This document shows positions 39,835-49,627 of a stretch of 64,000 nt of DNA, one piece after another; positions within the stretch are counted from its first letter, which is position 1; every line of letters begins with the position of its first letter. Made by a program: the position numbers and the translations under genes. The notes under the pieces were generated by a model. The model did no database searches, was not told where the DNA came from, and saw only the letters and a program-made list of their open reading frames with translations. This stretch comes from UBA3839 sp902776985 (GTDB lineage Bacteria > Bacteroidota > Bacteroidia > Bacteroidales > Bacteroidaceae). The stretch covers positions 1 through 64,000 of the forward strand of contig CACYSD010000004.1 in NCBI GenBank assembly GCA_902776985.1. Direction: 5' to 3'.

Positions 39835-42759
39835 ATGAAAAAACTAATGACACTGATGCTGCTCATGGTTCTTGCCATCAGCATGCACGCTCAGAAGGAA
39901 TACAAGTATGAATCCGTAGAAGGCGACCCAATGAAGGCACGCATCTACACACTCGACAATGGTCTAAAAGTTTACCTCACAGTAAACAAGCGCTCACCAC
40001 GCATCCAGACCTATATCGCAGTACGCACAGGTTCGAAGAACGACCCTGCTGAAACCACTGGTTTGGCACACTATCTTGAGCACCTCATGTTCAAGGGAAC
40101 CACTCTTTTCGGCACCCAGAACTACGAAGCCGAACGCCCGTTGCTCGACAGCATCCGTTCGCTCTATGAAGTGTACCGCACCAAGACCGACCCGGCTGAA
40201 CGCACAGCAATCTACCACCGCATCGACTCTATAAGTGGTGTAGCTTCACGCATTGCCATTGCCAATGAATACGACAAACTCATGGCTGGTATCGGAGCAG
40301 AAGCCACCAACGCCCACACCAGCGAGGACGAGACTGTTTATCAGGAAGATATCCCTGCAAACGAGATTGAACGCTGGGCCATGATTCAGAGCGAGCGTTT
40401 CCAGAATATGGTGATTCGCGGATTCCACACCGAACTCGAAGCGGTGTACGAAGAGTATAACCGTGGTCTTACCAACGACTTCTGGAAGATATTCGAGAAG
40501 ACGAATGCCCTGCTCTTCCCTCATCACCCATACGGAACACAGACTACCATCGGAACTCAGGAACATCTGAAAAATCCGTCAATTGTGAATATCGAAAACT
40601 ACTTCAAGAAATACTATGTTCCAAACAATGTAGCCATCACCATGAGCGGTGACATGGATATGGATGAAACCATCCGTATCATCGACAGATACTTTGGCTC
40701 ATGGAAACGCGGTGCAGACCCGGAACCAATGAAGATTGCGGCAGAAGAGCCTCTGAAGGGTGTTAAGTCTGCCGAAATCCTCGGTCCTCAGCAGGACATG
40801 GTGGTGCTGGCATGGCGTATGCCCGGACTGAAGGAGAACCAGCTTTATCTCATGGATGTAGTCAATAGCATTATTCAGAATGGCAAAACAGGTCTCTTTG
40901 ATGTCAACCTCACCATGCAGCAGAAAGTGCTTGAAGCAGAAGCCTTCAATTCCACTATGACAGACTATTCTGCTTTCATGATTCTCGGTCTGCCGAAAGA
41001 AGGTCAGACACTCGACGAAGTCAAAGACCTCATGCTCACGGAAATCGGCAAGCTTCTCCGTGGCGAATTCGACACCAAAGTGCTTGAAGGCATCATCAAC
41101 AACAAACGTCTCGACGACATGAGATCGCTTGAAAACAACGCATCACGTGCTTCCAAGATGTACTCATATTTCATCCATGGACTTGACTGGAAGGATTTCG
41201 TAGGCGAGAACGAACGACTGGCTCATCTCACTAAGAAGGACGTTGTGGATTTTGCCAACAACTACCTCTCTACCGAAGACTATGTTATCCTTTACAAACG
41301 CCAGGGCACTGATCCGAACGTGAAGAAGATTGACAAGCCTCAGATTTCACCTATCGAGATGAACCGCGACAAGACCAGCACCTATGTATCTGACATTCTC
41401 GCCATTAAGGTTAAAGACATAGAACCGAAATTCTTCGACCCTGCCAAGGATGTCGAGGAAACCCGTCTGAAGAACGGAGTCACCATGCTCTATCGTCAGA
41501 ATACCGAAAACGAACGCTTCCTGCTCACCTACCGCATTGAACGCGGTGACAAGCACGACCATCTGCTCTCAGTTGCCACTGACTACATTGACTATCTCGG
41601 CACCAACAAGCGTTCGCAGGAGGAACTCGCTGCTGAACTCTACCGACTGGCATGCGACGTAAGTTTCTCCAGTGGCTCATATAACACCGTTATAAGCATC
41701 AGTGGTCTTGCAGAGAATGAGGCCGCTGCCATCCGTATCATGGAAGACTGGCTTAAGAATGCCAAACCAGAGCAGGAAATCTACGACGAACTGGTTGCCG
41801 ACATTCTCCGTGCCCGCGAGATGAACAAGACCGACGAGAACACCTGTCTTAGCCGATTAATGTCGTATGCACAGTTTGGTCCGGTCAATGCCAGCACCGA
41901 CTTGGCAACAGAGGAAGAGTTGCGCAATGCCGATCCTCGCACACTCATCAATAAGCTGCAGGACCTTGCCAACTACCCACAGATTATCTCTTACTACGGA
42001 CCAACCTCAAGTGCCGACATCGTTAAGTTGCTCAACAAGACACATAAGGCCAACCCCAAGGCTCAGAATGTAAATGTTTGGTCATTGCCAACGCTTAGCG
42101 ACCGCTACCAGCAACAGACCACCACTCAGAACGAAGTATATATCGCTCCTTATGAGTCCAAAGCCGTGAAACTGGTTATGTTCAGCAACAACGGACAGGT
42201 TTACGACCCAGCCCTCGATGCCGAAATCAACCTCTTCAACGAATACTTCGGCGGCAGCATGAACGCAATAGTGTTCCAGGAACTGCGTGAAGCTCGCGGT
42301 CTGGCATATTCTGCCGGAGCAGCCTACTCTACTCCTGGCTACATCGGTGGCAACAACACTTTCCGTGCCAACATCGGTTCGCAGAACGACAAGATGGGCG
42401 ACTGCCTTGATGTATTCCATGAAATCATCGAACACATGCCAGCTGTTCAGAACGCCTTCGACCTCGCCAAAGACGCACAGATCAAGCGTCTGCGCACCTC
42501 TGTCACCACTGGTTCTGCCAACCTCAGCTACTACATGTGGCTGCGCAAGATGGGCTTTGACCATGATCCCGACATCGACATCTTCCGTCGCATGCAGACT
42601 CTCACTCTCGACGACCTTATCCGTTTCTCCAAGGAGAATGTAGCCGGACGCACATACAAGTTCCTTGTTCTCGGTGACGAGTCCAACCTCGACATGAAGA
42701 GACTTGAGTCGCTCGGCACCATTCACCGCCTCTCACTCAAAGACATTTTCGGATATTAA
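39835..42759 (+). CDS. M16 family zinc metallopeptidase (insulinase/pitrilysin type)
   Basis: 974 residues with signal peptide MKKLMTLMLLMVLAISMHAQ. The first domain carries the inverted zinc motif HYLEH in GLAHYLEHLMFKGT, and the distal Glu in ELEAVYEEYNRG. Four M16 domains are expected in one chain, and the length agrees; the later inactive halves include GGSMNAIVFQELREARGLAY. It would degrade oligopeptides in the periplasm. A small lipoprotein gene follows 20 bp later. Confidence 0.93.
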   Translation: MKKLMTLMLLMVLAISMHAQKEYKYESVEGDPMKARIYTLDNGLKVYLTVNKRSPRIQTYIAVRTGSKNDPAETTGLAHYLEHLMFKGTTLFGTQNYEAERPLLDSIRSLYEVYRTKTDPAERTAIYHRIDSISGVASRIAIANEYDKLMAGIGAEATNAHTSEDETVYQEDIPANEIERWAMIQSERFQNMVIRGFHTELEAVYEEYNRGLTNDFWKIFEKTNALLFPHHPYGTQTTIGTQEHLKNPSIVNIENYFKKYYVPNNVAITMSGDMDMDETIRIIDRYFGSWKRGADPEPMKIAAEEPLKGVKSAEILGPQQDMVVLAWRMPGLKENQLYLMDVVNSIIQNGKTGLFDVNLTMQQKVLEAEAFNSTMTDYSAFMILGLPKEGQTLDEVKDLMLTEIGKLLRGEFDTKVLEGIINNKRLDDMRSLENNASRASKMYSYFIHGLDWKDFVGENERLAHLTKKDVVDFANNYLSTEDYVILYKRQGTDPNVKKIDKPQISPIEMNRDKTSTYVSDILAIKVKDIEPKFFDPAKDVEETRLKNGVTMLYRQNTENERFLLTYRIERGDKHDHLLSVATDYIDYLGTNKRSQEELAAELYRLACDVSFSSGSYNTVISISGLAENEAAAIRIMEDWLKNAKPEQEIYDELVADILRAREMNKTDENTCLSRLMSYAQFGPVNASTDLATEEELRNADPRTLINKLQDLANYPQIISYYGPTSSADIVKLLNKTHKANPKAQNVNVWSLPTLSDRYQQQTTTQNEVYIAPYESKAVKLVMFSNNGQVYDPALDAEINLFNEYFGGSMNAIVFQELREARGLAYSAGAAYSTPGYIGGNNTFRANIGSQNDKMGDCLDVFHEIIEHMPAVQNAFDLAKDAQIKRLRTSVTTGSANLSYYMWLRKMGFDHDPDIDIFRRMQTLTLDDLIRFSKENVAGRTYKFLVLGDESNLDMKRLESLGTIHRLSLKDIFGY

Positions 42760-42779
42760 TACACAAAATGATTTACGAT

Positions 42780-43148
42780 ATGAAAAAACTCATTGCAAAA
42801 GCACTACTGTTCTGCTTAGTAGCAACAGGTTTCGCTCTTTCGTCTTGCCAAGAAAAATTAGATGAAATAGAAGGAATGGACAACAAAAATATGTACTACA
42901 GCTATAAGGCTGAAAGTACTGACTTGAAATATCAAGAGGCTGTGGCTCCGTTTAACCTCGCTATTTCCAAGGCTGTTGGCTCCAAACCGATTCAGGGTGG
43001 TAATGACACAAAAGTGATTGATGCCTGCAACGCCTGCTACGACGAATTGAAAACGACGCTAAAGAAGAAAGGAACCGTGGATATTTTCAAAATTCGTCAA
43101 TTGGACGGAAGACAGAAAAGAATTATGTTTTATACATTCAAAAAATAA
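42780..43148 (+). CDS. Small lipoprotein
   Basis: 122 residues from MKKLIAKALLFCLVATGFAL; lipobox with Cys in LSSCQEKLDE (about residue 24). The mature part is about 98 residues, charged and mostly helical (FNLAISKAVGSK, ACNACYDELKTTLKKKGTV). No family recognised. It directly follows the M16 peptidase and ends at a strong terminator, so it belongs to that transcript. Confidence 0.7.
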   Translation: MKKLIAKALLFCLVATGFALSSCQEKLDEIEGMDNKNMYYSYKAESTDLKYQEAVAPFNLAISKAVGSKPIQGGNDTKVIDACNACYDELKTTLKKKGTVDIFKIRQLDGRQKRIMFYTFKK

Positions 43149-43154
43149 CAAAAA

Positions 43155-43189
43155 ACCTCGGAAGTAACAATCTCATGTACTTCCGAGGT
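43155..43189. terminator. Bidirectional terminator between lipoprotein and metG
   Basis: Perfect 12-bp stem ACCTCGGAAGTA / TACTTCCGAGGT, 11-base loop, flanked by A and T runs. Confidence 0.9.
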
Positions 43190-43211
43190 TTTTTATTTTC
43201 TATTGCTTATT

Positions 43212-45269
43212 CTATGAAACCATACTTCCTGGCTTCACGTATTTCATTATTGTTGTGACTGCAAGTGAGCCGTCGTAGTTCTCGGCAGAGAGAATCATGC
43301 CTTCGCTTACAAGTCCGTTCTTGAATTCACGTGGAGCGAGGTTGGCAATAAACAATACTTGTTTGCCTTTGAGCTGCTCTGGTTCATAATGCTGTGCAAT
43401 TCCGCTGACGATAGTACGTTTGTTGAGTCCGTCATCAATCAGGAACTTCAGCAGTTTCTTCATCTTTGGAACTCGCTCACACTCCAGCACTGTTCCCACA
43501 CGGATGTCGAGTTTCTGGAAGTCGTCGAAATCAATAGTTGGCTTAATCGGTTCTGCCTTTGCGTTAGCAGCCTCATTTGCCTTGATGGTCTCAGCCAGTT
43601 TCTGCTGCTGGAAGGCAATTGCATCGTCTTCAATCTTGCTAAAGAGAAGAGATGGTTTTGCGAGTTGCTTGCCTGTAGGCAGGAGATCGGTACGTCCGAG
43701 CTGGTTCCATGAGAATTCGTCCATACACAGCATTTCGCGCAGACGAAGTGAAGAGAACGGAAGGAATGGCTCGAAAGCAATGGCGAGGTTGGCGGTGAGC
43801 TGAAGCGAAATGTAGATAACAGTCTTCACACGCTCTGGGTCAGTCTTGATAACCTTCCATGGCTCTTCGTCAGCGATGTATTTGTTTCCGATACGGGCGA
43901 GGTTCATAGCCTCTTTCTGTGCATCGCGGAACTTGAACTGGTCGAGCAGACGTTCGAGCGATGCTTTTACGTCTTGGAATTCTGCCAGTGTAGCACGGTC
44001 GGTGTCTGAAAGTTCACCGCATGCAGGAACTACTCCGTCATAGTATTTCTGAGTGAGTTGAAGAGCACGGTTCACGAAGTTGCCATATACAGCAACCAAC
44101 TCGTTATTGCAGCGTGCCTGGAAATCAGCCCAGGTGAAGTCGTTGTCCTTTGTTTCTGGTGCGTTGGCTGTAAGTACATAGCGCAACTCATCCTGACGGT
44201 TAGGCATTTCTTCCAGATACTCGTTGAGCCATACGGCATAGTTCTTTGATGTAGAAATCTTGTTGCCTTCGAGGTTAAGGAACTCGTTGCTTGGCACATT
44301 GTCGGGAAGGATATAGTCGCCATGAGCCTTAAGCATTGACGGGAAAACGATGCAGTGGAACACGATGTTGTCCTTGCCGATGAAGTGGATAAGACGTGTT
44401 GATGGGTCTTGCCACCATGTCTGCCATGAACCGAGTTCTGGATGTGCATCACAAAGTTCCTTGGTATTGCTGATATATCCGATTGGTGCATCGAACCACA
44501 CATAAAGCACTTTGCCTTCAGCACCTTCCACAGGTACTGGGATTCCCCAGTTGAGGTCACGTGTCACGGCACGTGGTTTCAGTCCGCCGTCGAGCCATGA
44601 TTTGCACTGGCCGTAAACATTAGGACGCCACTCTTTGTGCTCTTGCAGAATCCACTTCTCCAGCCACTCCTGATATTGGTCGAGCGGCAGATACCAGTGG
44701 TTTGTGGCTTTCTTCACCAGCGGATTTCCGTTGATGGCATTATATGGGTTGATCAGTTCGTCGGGTGAGAGGTCTGCACCACATTTGTCGCACTGGTCGC
44801 CATAGGCGCCTGCATAGTGGCATCGTGGACATTCACCCATGATGTTGCGGTCGGTAAGGAACTGTTTGGTTTCCTCGTCGTAGAACTGCTCTGAAGTCTG
44901 TTCTATAAACTTACCCTCATCGTAGAGTTTACGGAAAAAGTCGGCAGCAAACTTATGGTGGATGTCGCTTGTAGTGCGGCTGTAGATATCAAACGAAATT
45001 CCGAATTCCTCGAAAGATTTCTTGATGATTCCATGATAGCGGTCAACGACATCCTGTACTGTGCATCCTTCTTTCTTTGCGCGGATGGTAACAGGTACAC
45101 CGTGTTCATCGCTACCGCCTATGAAGAGCACATTCTCGCCTTTCAGTCTCAGATAACGAGCATAGATATCTGCTGGAACATATACCCCTGCGAGGTGTCC
45201 GATATGTACCGGTCCGTTAGCGTAAGGCAGTGCGGATGTAATGAGTGTTCGTTTAAAATTCTTTTCCAT
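43212..45269 (-). CDS. metG: Methionyl-tRNA synthetase
   Basis: 685 residues. Class I signature HIGH appears as PVHIGHLAGVYVPADIYAR, the KMSKS loop as NKISTSKNY, and a zinc knuckle as CPRCHYAGAYGDQCDKCG. The C-terminal ~110 residues (from about 575, FDDFQKLDIRVGTVLECE) are the EMAP/Trbp111-like tRNA-binding domain. It charges tRNA-Met. The ATG is 29 bp after a TAACTTTG promoter. Complete and unremarkable. Confidence 0.97.
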   Translation of the reverse strand: MEKNFKRTLITSALPYANGPVHIGHLAGVYVPADIYARYLRLKGENVLFIGGSDEHGVPVTIRAKKEGCTVQDVVDRYHGIIKKSFEEFGISFDIYSRTTSDIHHKFAADFFRKLYDEGKFIEQTSEQFYDEETKQFLTDRNIMGECPRCHYAGAYGDQCDKCGADLSPDELINPYNAINGNPLVKKATNHWYLPLDQYQEWLEKWILQEHKEWRPNVYGQCKSWLDGGLKPRAVTRDLNWGIPVPVEGAEGKVLYVWFDAPIGYISNTKELCDAHPELGSWQTWWQDPSTRLIHFIGKDNIVFHCIVFPSMLKAHGDYILPDNVPSNEFLNLEGNKISTSKNYAVWLNEYLEEMPNRQDELRYVLTANAPETKDNDFTWADFQARCNNELVAVYGNFVNRALQLTQKYYDGVVPACGELSDTDRATLAEFQDVKASLERLLDQFKFRDAQKEAMNLARIGNKYIADEEPWKVIKTDPERVKTVIYISLQLTANLAIAFEPFLPFSSLRLREMLCMDEFSWNQLGRTDLLPTGKQLAKPSLLFSKIEDDAIAFQQQKLAETIKANEAANAKAEPIKPTIDFDDFQKLDIRVGTVLECERVPKMKKLLKFLIDDGLNKRTIVSGIAQHYEPEQLKGKQVLFIANLAPREFKNGLVSEGMILSAENYDGSLAVTTIMKYVKPGSMVS

Positions 45270-45297
45270 ATTTAGTATATTGTTTATTTTCAGAGTG

Positions 45298-45305
45298 CAA
45301 AGTTA
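45298..45305 (-). promoter_or_regulatory. TAnnTTTG promoter for metG
   Basis: TAACTTTG on the minus strand, 28 bp before the metG ATG. Confidence 0.6.
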
Positions 45306-45315
45306 CAAAAAAAAT

Positions 45316-45343
45316 GAAGAGTGAAGAGTGAAGAGTGAAGAAT
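45316..45343. repeat. 7-bp tandem GAAGAGT
   Basis: GAAGAGT three times then GAAGAAT, between the metG promoter and the MurF-Alr stop. Confidence 0.6.
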
Positions 45344-45366
45344 TTATTATCTTCAGTAAGTAACTA

Positions 45367-45400
45367 CCCCCTCCCTTGGGAGGGGTCGGAGGAGGGTCTC
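45367..45400. repeat. REP-like element 5 (abuts MurF-Alr stop)
   Basis: CCCCTCCCTTGGGAGGGG core with GGAGGAGGGTCTC head. On the minus strand the stop reads TGAGACCCTCC, so the head overlaps the stop codon. Confidence 0.8.
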
Positions 45401-47927
45401 ACTCCTGCACATACACCCTTTGGACTCGGGTGCTTATTCCTGTGAGGATTTCGTAAGGAATAGTGCCGATGGCATCACTGAGGACAGTAACCGGAAGGTC
45501 ATCACCGAAGATTACGGCATAGTCACCTGCCTCACATTCTATGTCTGTAACGTCAATCATACACACATCCATGCATATATTTCCAAGATATGGTGCCTGC
45601 TTGCCGTTGACAAGGCAGTAGCAGTTGCGGTTGCCGAGCTTACGGTTCAGTCCGTCGGCATAACCGATTGGTATGGCAGCCACACGTGACGGGCGAGTGA
45701 GGGTGGTTCGCCGGCTGTAACCAATGGTTTCACCTGCTGGCACATCGTGAATCTGCAGGATTGTGGTTTTGAGTGTACAGACATTATGTATCAGTTGGTT
45801 GTTTCGTGGATTGATTCCGTAAAGACCAAGTCCAAGTCGAACCATATCCATGTGGTATTCAGGGAAATGTTCTATGCCTGCACTATTACAGATGTGGCGA
45901 AGAATATGGTGAGAGAAGGCTGTCTGCAGTTGCTTTGATGCTTTATCGAAAAGCTGGAACTGGTGGCGTGAGAATTCGTCGAAACCGTCTTCGTCGCTAC
46001 CAACAAAATGGCTGAACACCGAACAAGGGATAATGGCGTTCTGACGTGTGAGACGTTCAATGAGTCTATCCATATCGTGAACGGGATCGAAACCGAGACG
46101 GTGCATGCCTGTATCGAGTTTGATGTGTACAGGGAATTCGGATATTCCTTCTTTTTCAGCGGCACGAATCAGAGCCTCAAGTATATCGAATGAGAACACT
46201 TCCGGTTCGAGTCCGTGGTCAAAGAGCAGTTTAAACGAAGTCATCTCAGGGTTCATCACCATTATATTTGCTGTTATGCCGGCTGCACGGAGTTCTGCAC
46301 CTTCGTCTGCCACAGCCACAGCCATGTAGTCCACGCCTTGGCTTTGCAGTGTCTTGGCTGCTTCAATCGAACCTATTCCGTAAGCTGATGCCTTGACCAT
46401 GCAGACGAATTTCACATGGTTGGTCTGTTGCTTATAGTAATTCAGGTTATCAACCAAAGCATTGAGGTTGACTTCAAGTATTGTCTGATGGACTTTCAGC
46501 GTAAGGCGGTCGCTGATTTTGTCGAAGCTGAACTGGCGAGCACCTTTGATAAGGATGAACTCTCCTTCAAGTGTGTCAAGGAGCGAACTTTGCAATAGTT
46601 CATCAGTGGTAAGGAAGAAATGGTGCTCCATTGGGAAGTAGTCGGCACACGAAGTGATTTCCTCTCCAACTCCGATAATTTTTTGGATTCCTCTTTGCTG
46701 AGCCATCTGTGCCACACGGCTATAGAGCGAGCGTGGCGATTCACCGCTCTGCATGATATCACTGAGGATAAGTGTCCGGCAACGGTGCTGACGGTCTGAA
46801 CTGTCAGGACGACGCTGCATGAAGTCGAGTGCGATATCAAGTGAGTGTATGTCGCTATTGTATGTGTCGTTGATCAGCGTACATGAGTTCACTCCGTCCT
46901 TCACTTCAAGACGCATAGCCACCGGTTCCAGTTTTGACATACGCGAACAGATATCGTGGAGTGTGAAGTGTGAAGCGTGAAGCGATGAACGCGAAGAATT
47001 ATGGAGAAGTGCCACACATACAGCCATGCAAGTGATGGAGTTCTCTATCGCAGCGGAGTCGATAAAAGGAATGGTGTAGTTAAGCAGTTCACCATCAACG
47101 GAGAGATGTATGGTAGTGGAGTTGTCCGATTTCTCTATGCGTCGCACGCATAGAGTTGAGGTGGAGTCGTTGCTCCATGTTGTCAATGCAATATCTTCAG
47201 GCAGTGCTGTTGCACAATTTGCGATGGTTTCATCGCTGAGGTTAAGCACAGCACATTCACAATTCTGCATTAGTTGGAGCTTCTCCGAACATTTGATGTC
47301 GTAGGAGAGGAAATTCTCCTGATGCGCCTCACCTATATTTGTGATTACCGCCATTGTCGGACGAATCATCCGATTGAGCGTTTCCATCTCACCCGTGTTG
47401 CTGATTCCCGCCTCAATCAGCGCGATATCAGTATGAGAATTTATAAGCCAGAGTGAGAGAGGTACACCCACCTGAGAGTTGTAGCTGCGTGGTGAACGCA
47501 TTACATTGCAGTCGGGAGAAAGCAACTGATAGAGCCATTCCTTCACGGTTGTCTTTCCGTTGGAACCGGTAATGGCAATGACGGGGATGGAGAATTGCTG
47601 GCGGTGGTAAGCACAGAGGCGTTGCAGGGCGAGAAGTGTGTTTGGCACTTCCAGAAAAACGGAATTATGGAATTGCGGGTGTTGTCGCATTTCATCGGTG
47701 ATAATCTGTACCACAAAATACCGCACACCACGGCTCATAAGCTGATGAACATAACGATGACCGTCGTTTCGCTCTGTTTGAAGAGCGAAGAAAAGTGTTT
47801 CCGACGGGAAGCACAGTGAACGTGAGTCAATGAGCAGCCAGTTTATGCTTTCTGCTGCGTTTTCGGGGATTTCAGAGTGGAGACTTGCTCCAATGATGTC
47901 TGCTATTTCTGAAATTTTGTATTGCAT
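45399..47927 (-). CDS. Bifunctional MurF / alanine racemase
   Basis: 842 residues, a fusion known from Bacteroidetes. Residues about 1-455 are MurF (UDP-MurNAc-tripeptide:D-Ala-D-Ala ligase), with ATP loop ITGSNGKTTVKEWLYQLL and LINDTYNSD. Residues about 465-842 are alanine racemase, with the PLP lysine in VCMVKASAYGIGS, KLDTGMHRLGF and IPIGYADGLNRKLGN with the C-terminal catalytic Tyr region. The two halves make D-Ala and use its dipeptide in peptidoglycan synthesis. It overlaps the upstream GSCFA gene by 25 bp. Frame intact through the junction. Confidence 0.95.
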   Translation of the reverse strand: MQYKISEIADIIGASLHSEIPENAAESINWLLIDSRSLCFPSETLFFALQTERNDGHRYVHQLMSRGVRYFVVQIITDEMRQHPQFHNSVFLEVPNTLLALQRLCAYHRQQFSIPVIAITGSNGKTTVKEWLYQLLSPDCNVMRSPRSYNSQVGVPLSLWLINSHTDIALIEAGISNTGEMETLNRMIRPTMAVITNIGEAHQENFLSYDIKCSEKLQLMQNCECAVLNLSDETIANCATALPEDIALTTWSNDSTSTLCVRRIEKSDNSTTIHLSVDGELLNYTIPFIDSAAIENSITCMAVCVALLHNSSRSSLHASHFTLHDICSRMSKLEPVAMRLEVKDGVNSCTLINDTYNSDIHSLDIALDFMQRRPDSSDRQHRCRTLILSDIMQSGESPRSLYSRVAQMAQQRGIQKIIGVGEEITSCADYFPMEHHFFLTTDELLQSSLLDTLEGEFILIKGARQFSFDKISDRLTLKVHQTILEVNLNALVDNLNYYKQQTNHVKFVCMVKASAYGIGSIEAAKTLQSQGVDYMAVAVADEGAELRAAGITANIMVMNPEMTSFKLLFDHGLEPEVFSFDILEALIRAAEKEGISEFPVHIKLDTGMHRLGFDPVHDMDRLIERLTRQNAIIPCSVFSHFVGSDEDGFDEFSRHQFQLFDKASKQLQTAFSHHILRHICNSAGIEHFPEYHMDMVRLGLGLYGINPRNNQLIHNVCTLKTTILQIHDVPAGETIGYSRRTTLTRPSRVAAIPIGYADGLNRKLGNRNCYCLVNGKQAPYLGNICMDVCMIDVTDIECEAGDYAVIFGDDLPVTVLSDAIGTIPYEILTGISTRVQRVYVQE

Positions 47928-48886
47928 AAAGTAATTTCTTCGTCAAAGTCTATATATGGATGCTGCGCCTTGATTACCTCAATGCGCTGAAGGGTCTTTT
48001 GCAGAAAATCGTTGTACGCCTGATCATCGGTGTGAAGCGGACGGTGTTGAAGAGCGTCTGCTATTGCACCGCACTGAGCGGCTAATTGTTGTTCGTCTTT
48101 CGGAATGAACGTGTCGGCAAACCGATGATAGATATACTGAACAGCCAAGTCGGAAGGATGTACCATGTCGTCGACATAGAAGCGGTAGTCGCGCAGTTCG
48201 TCAAGCTGAATCTCGTATGACGGGAAGTAATGAGTGAAATCCATCTGTAGCTGATCTATCGCCAGAAGGAGTTCGGCTTTACTCAGTTGGTTCTGGTGAA
48301 GTCCGTCGCGCTTATGGCGAATGGGCGAAACAGTGAAAATTATCTGTAATTTCGGGTTCACTGAATGTAACAAATGCAGGAGTGTTGTCCATGAATCTGC
48401 AATGTCGTAGGCAGCAAGGCGAACACGCTGAAACAGCGTATCAGGCTGCTTATGGCAGTTGGCAACAAGCATTCCCGTCTCCTTTAGTCTGTAAATATAA
48501 GATGATCCGAATGTAACAATAAGAACATCACAGTTTCTCAGCCATTCTGCCACGCAATGCATGGTTTTGTTCAACTTTATAGCCAGTTCTTCTGCCGATT
48601 CTGCATGAAAGCTGCTATGGTGCATCCAGCTGAAAGCGTTGTTCGCCGTGAATATCTCTGGTGACTGAGCTGTATATTCCTGTTCGCTGATTGAACGAAG
48701 CAGAAGTGCGGCAATGGATGCGGGATTGTAGAGTGTACCGAACGGATTGACGAGACACTGATACTTCTCCCTTAGCAGTTTCTGCCCGATACTGTCGGCA
48801 AAACATGATCCGAGCAGCATCAACCGTTGCTGGTGTGTGATGCTCAGCGATGTCTTTGGTATGTCAACAGAAGTGGTAAAGTTCAT
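47903..48886 (-). CDS. GSCFA domain protein
   Basis: 327 residues. The family name motif appears at the N-terminus: MLLGSCFADSIGQKLLREKY. Later blocks LIVTFGSSYIY, IIFTVSPIRHKRDGL and DMVHPSDLAVQYI match the SGNH/GDSL-hydrolase-like pattern (Ser in GSCFA, Asp-x-x-His near the C-terminus). Substrate unknown. It overlaps the MurF-Alr start by 25 bp, so it is translated from the same transcript, and a cell-wall link is likely though unproven. Confidence 0.9.
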   Translation of the reverse strand: MNFTTSVDIPKTSLSITHQQRLMLLGSCFADSIGQKLLREKYQCLVNPFGTLYNPASIAALLLRSISEQEYTAQSPEIFTANNAFSWMHHSSFHAESAEELAIKLNKTMHCVAEWLRNCDVLIVTFGSSYIYRLKETGMLVANCHKQPDTLFQRVRLAAYDIADSWTTLLHLLHSVNPKLQIIFTVSPIRHKRDGLHQNQLSKAELLLAIDQLQMDFTHYFPSYEIQLDELRDYRFYVDDMVHPSDLAVQYIYHRFADTFIPKDEQQLAAQCGAIADALQHRPLHTDDQAYNDFLQKTLQRIEVIKAQHPYIDFDEEITLCNTKFQK

Positions 48887-48905
48887 AGTATCATCAATTT
48901 TTCTG

Positions 48906-48913
48906 CAAATTTA
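48906..48913 (-). promoter_or_regulatory. TAnnTTTG promoter for GSCFA-murF/alr
   Basis: TAAATTTG on the minus strand, 20 bp before the GSCFA ATG. Confidence 0.55.
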
Positions 48914-48957
48914 CGAAACTTTGATGAAGTATGGTCTTGAGTTTGGCGAAAAATATG

Positions 48958-48965
48958 TATTTTTG
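48958..48965 (+). promoter_or_regulatory. TAnnTTTG promoter directly before the TatD-like gene
   Basis: TATTTTTG, only 5 bp before the ATG at 48971, implying an almost leaderless transcript. Confidence 0.5.
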
Positions 48966-48970
48966 CCAAT

Positions 48971-49627
48971 ATGTTTATAGATATCCACACTCATAGAATT
49001 GCAACGCAGCATCCTGACGTGTTGTCTGTAGTGAATGTAAGTGCTGAAAGCAACGGCCCGCTTCCACCATTTTGCAGCATGGGAATACACCCTTGGGATG
49101 TGACTCAGAACTGGCGTACCCAGCTTCAGCAATTAGAACAGCGCCTTTTATTTGTTGAAAACAACGAAAAAGGCTGCAATGTAGTTGCAATTGGTGAGTG
49201 TGGGCTTGACCTGCTTCGCGGCATTGACATAGATGTTCAGATGGAATGTCTGGAAGCGCAGTTGGATTTGGCTTGCAAGATGAACAAAGCGGTGATTATT
49301 CACTGTGTCCGTGCATGGGATAGACTTTTGCAGGTGGTCAAACCAACCTCTATGCCAAATCCTGTTATAATTCATGGATTTCGGGGCAAACCGGAGTTGG
49401 CTCAGCAGTTAATTCAGAAAGGATTCCATCTTTCCTTCGGTGAGAAATTCAATGCCGCCAGTTTGCGTTTGGCTTGGGACAAAGGCAGGATGTGGCTGGA
49501 GACCGACGAAAGCAATCTCAGCATTGAGCAAATCTACAACTCTGCCTCCAAGGCTCTAAGCATTGCTCCAACCGACATTTCGGTTCCCGGAACTATCACA
49601 TCATTGGCAATTTCGGCTAATGGCTGA
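48971..49627 (+). CDS. TatD-family metal-dependent hydrolase
   Basis: 218 residues, shorter than the usual ~255. Metal motifs: FIDIHTH at the start, GIHPWDV, AIGECGLDLL, VIIHCVRAWDRLL and WLETDES. In the family these coordinate two metal ions for 3'-5' DNase or related phosphodiester hydrolysis. The C-terminal helix is trimmed compared with TatD proper. Its last 94 bp overlap the convergent folK gene. Confidence 0.85.
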   Translation: MFIDIHTHRIATQHPDVLSVVNVSAESNGPLPPFCSMGIHPWDVTQNWRTQLQQLEQRLLFVENNEKGCNVVAIGECGLDLLRGIDIDVQMECLEAQLDLACKMNKAVIIHCVRAWDRLLQVVKPTSMPNPVIIHGFRGKPELAQQLIQKGFHLSFGEKFNAASLRLAWDKGRMWLETDESNLSIEQIYNSASKALSIAPTDISVPGTITSLAISANG

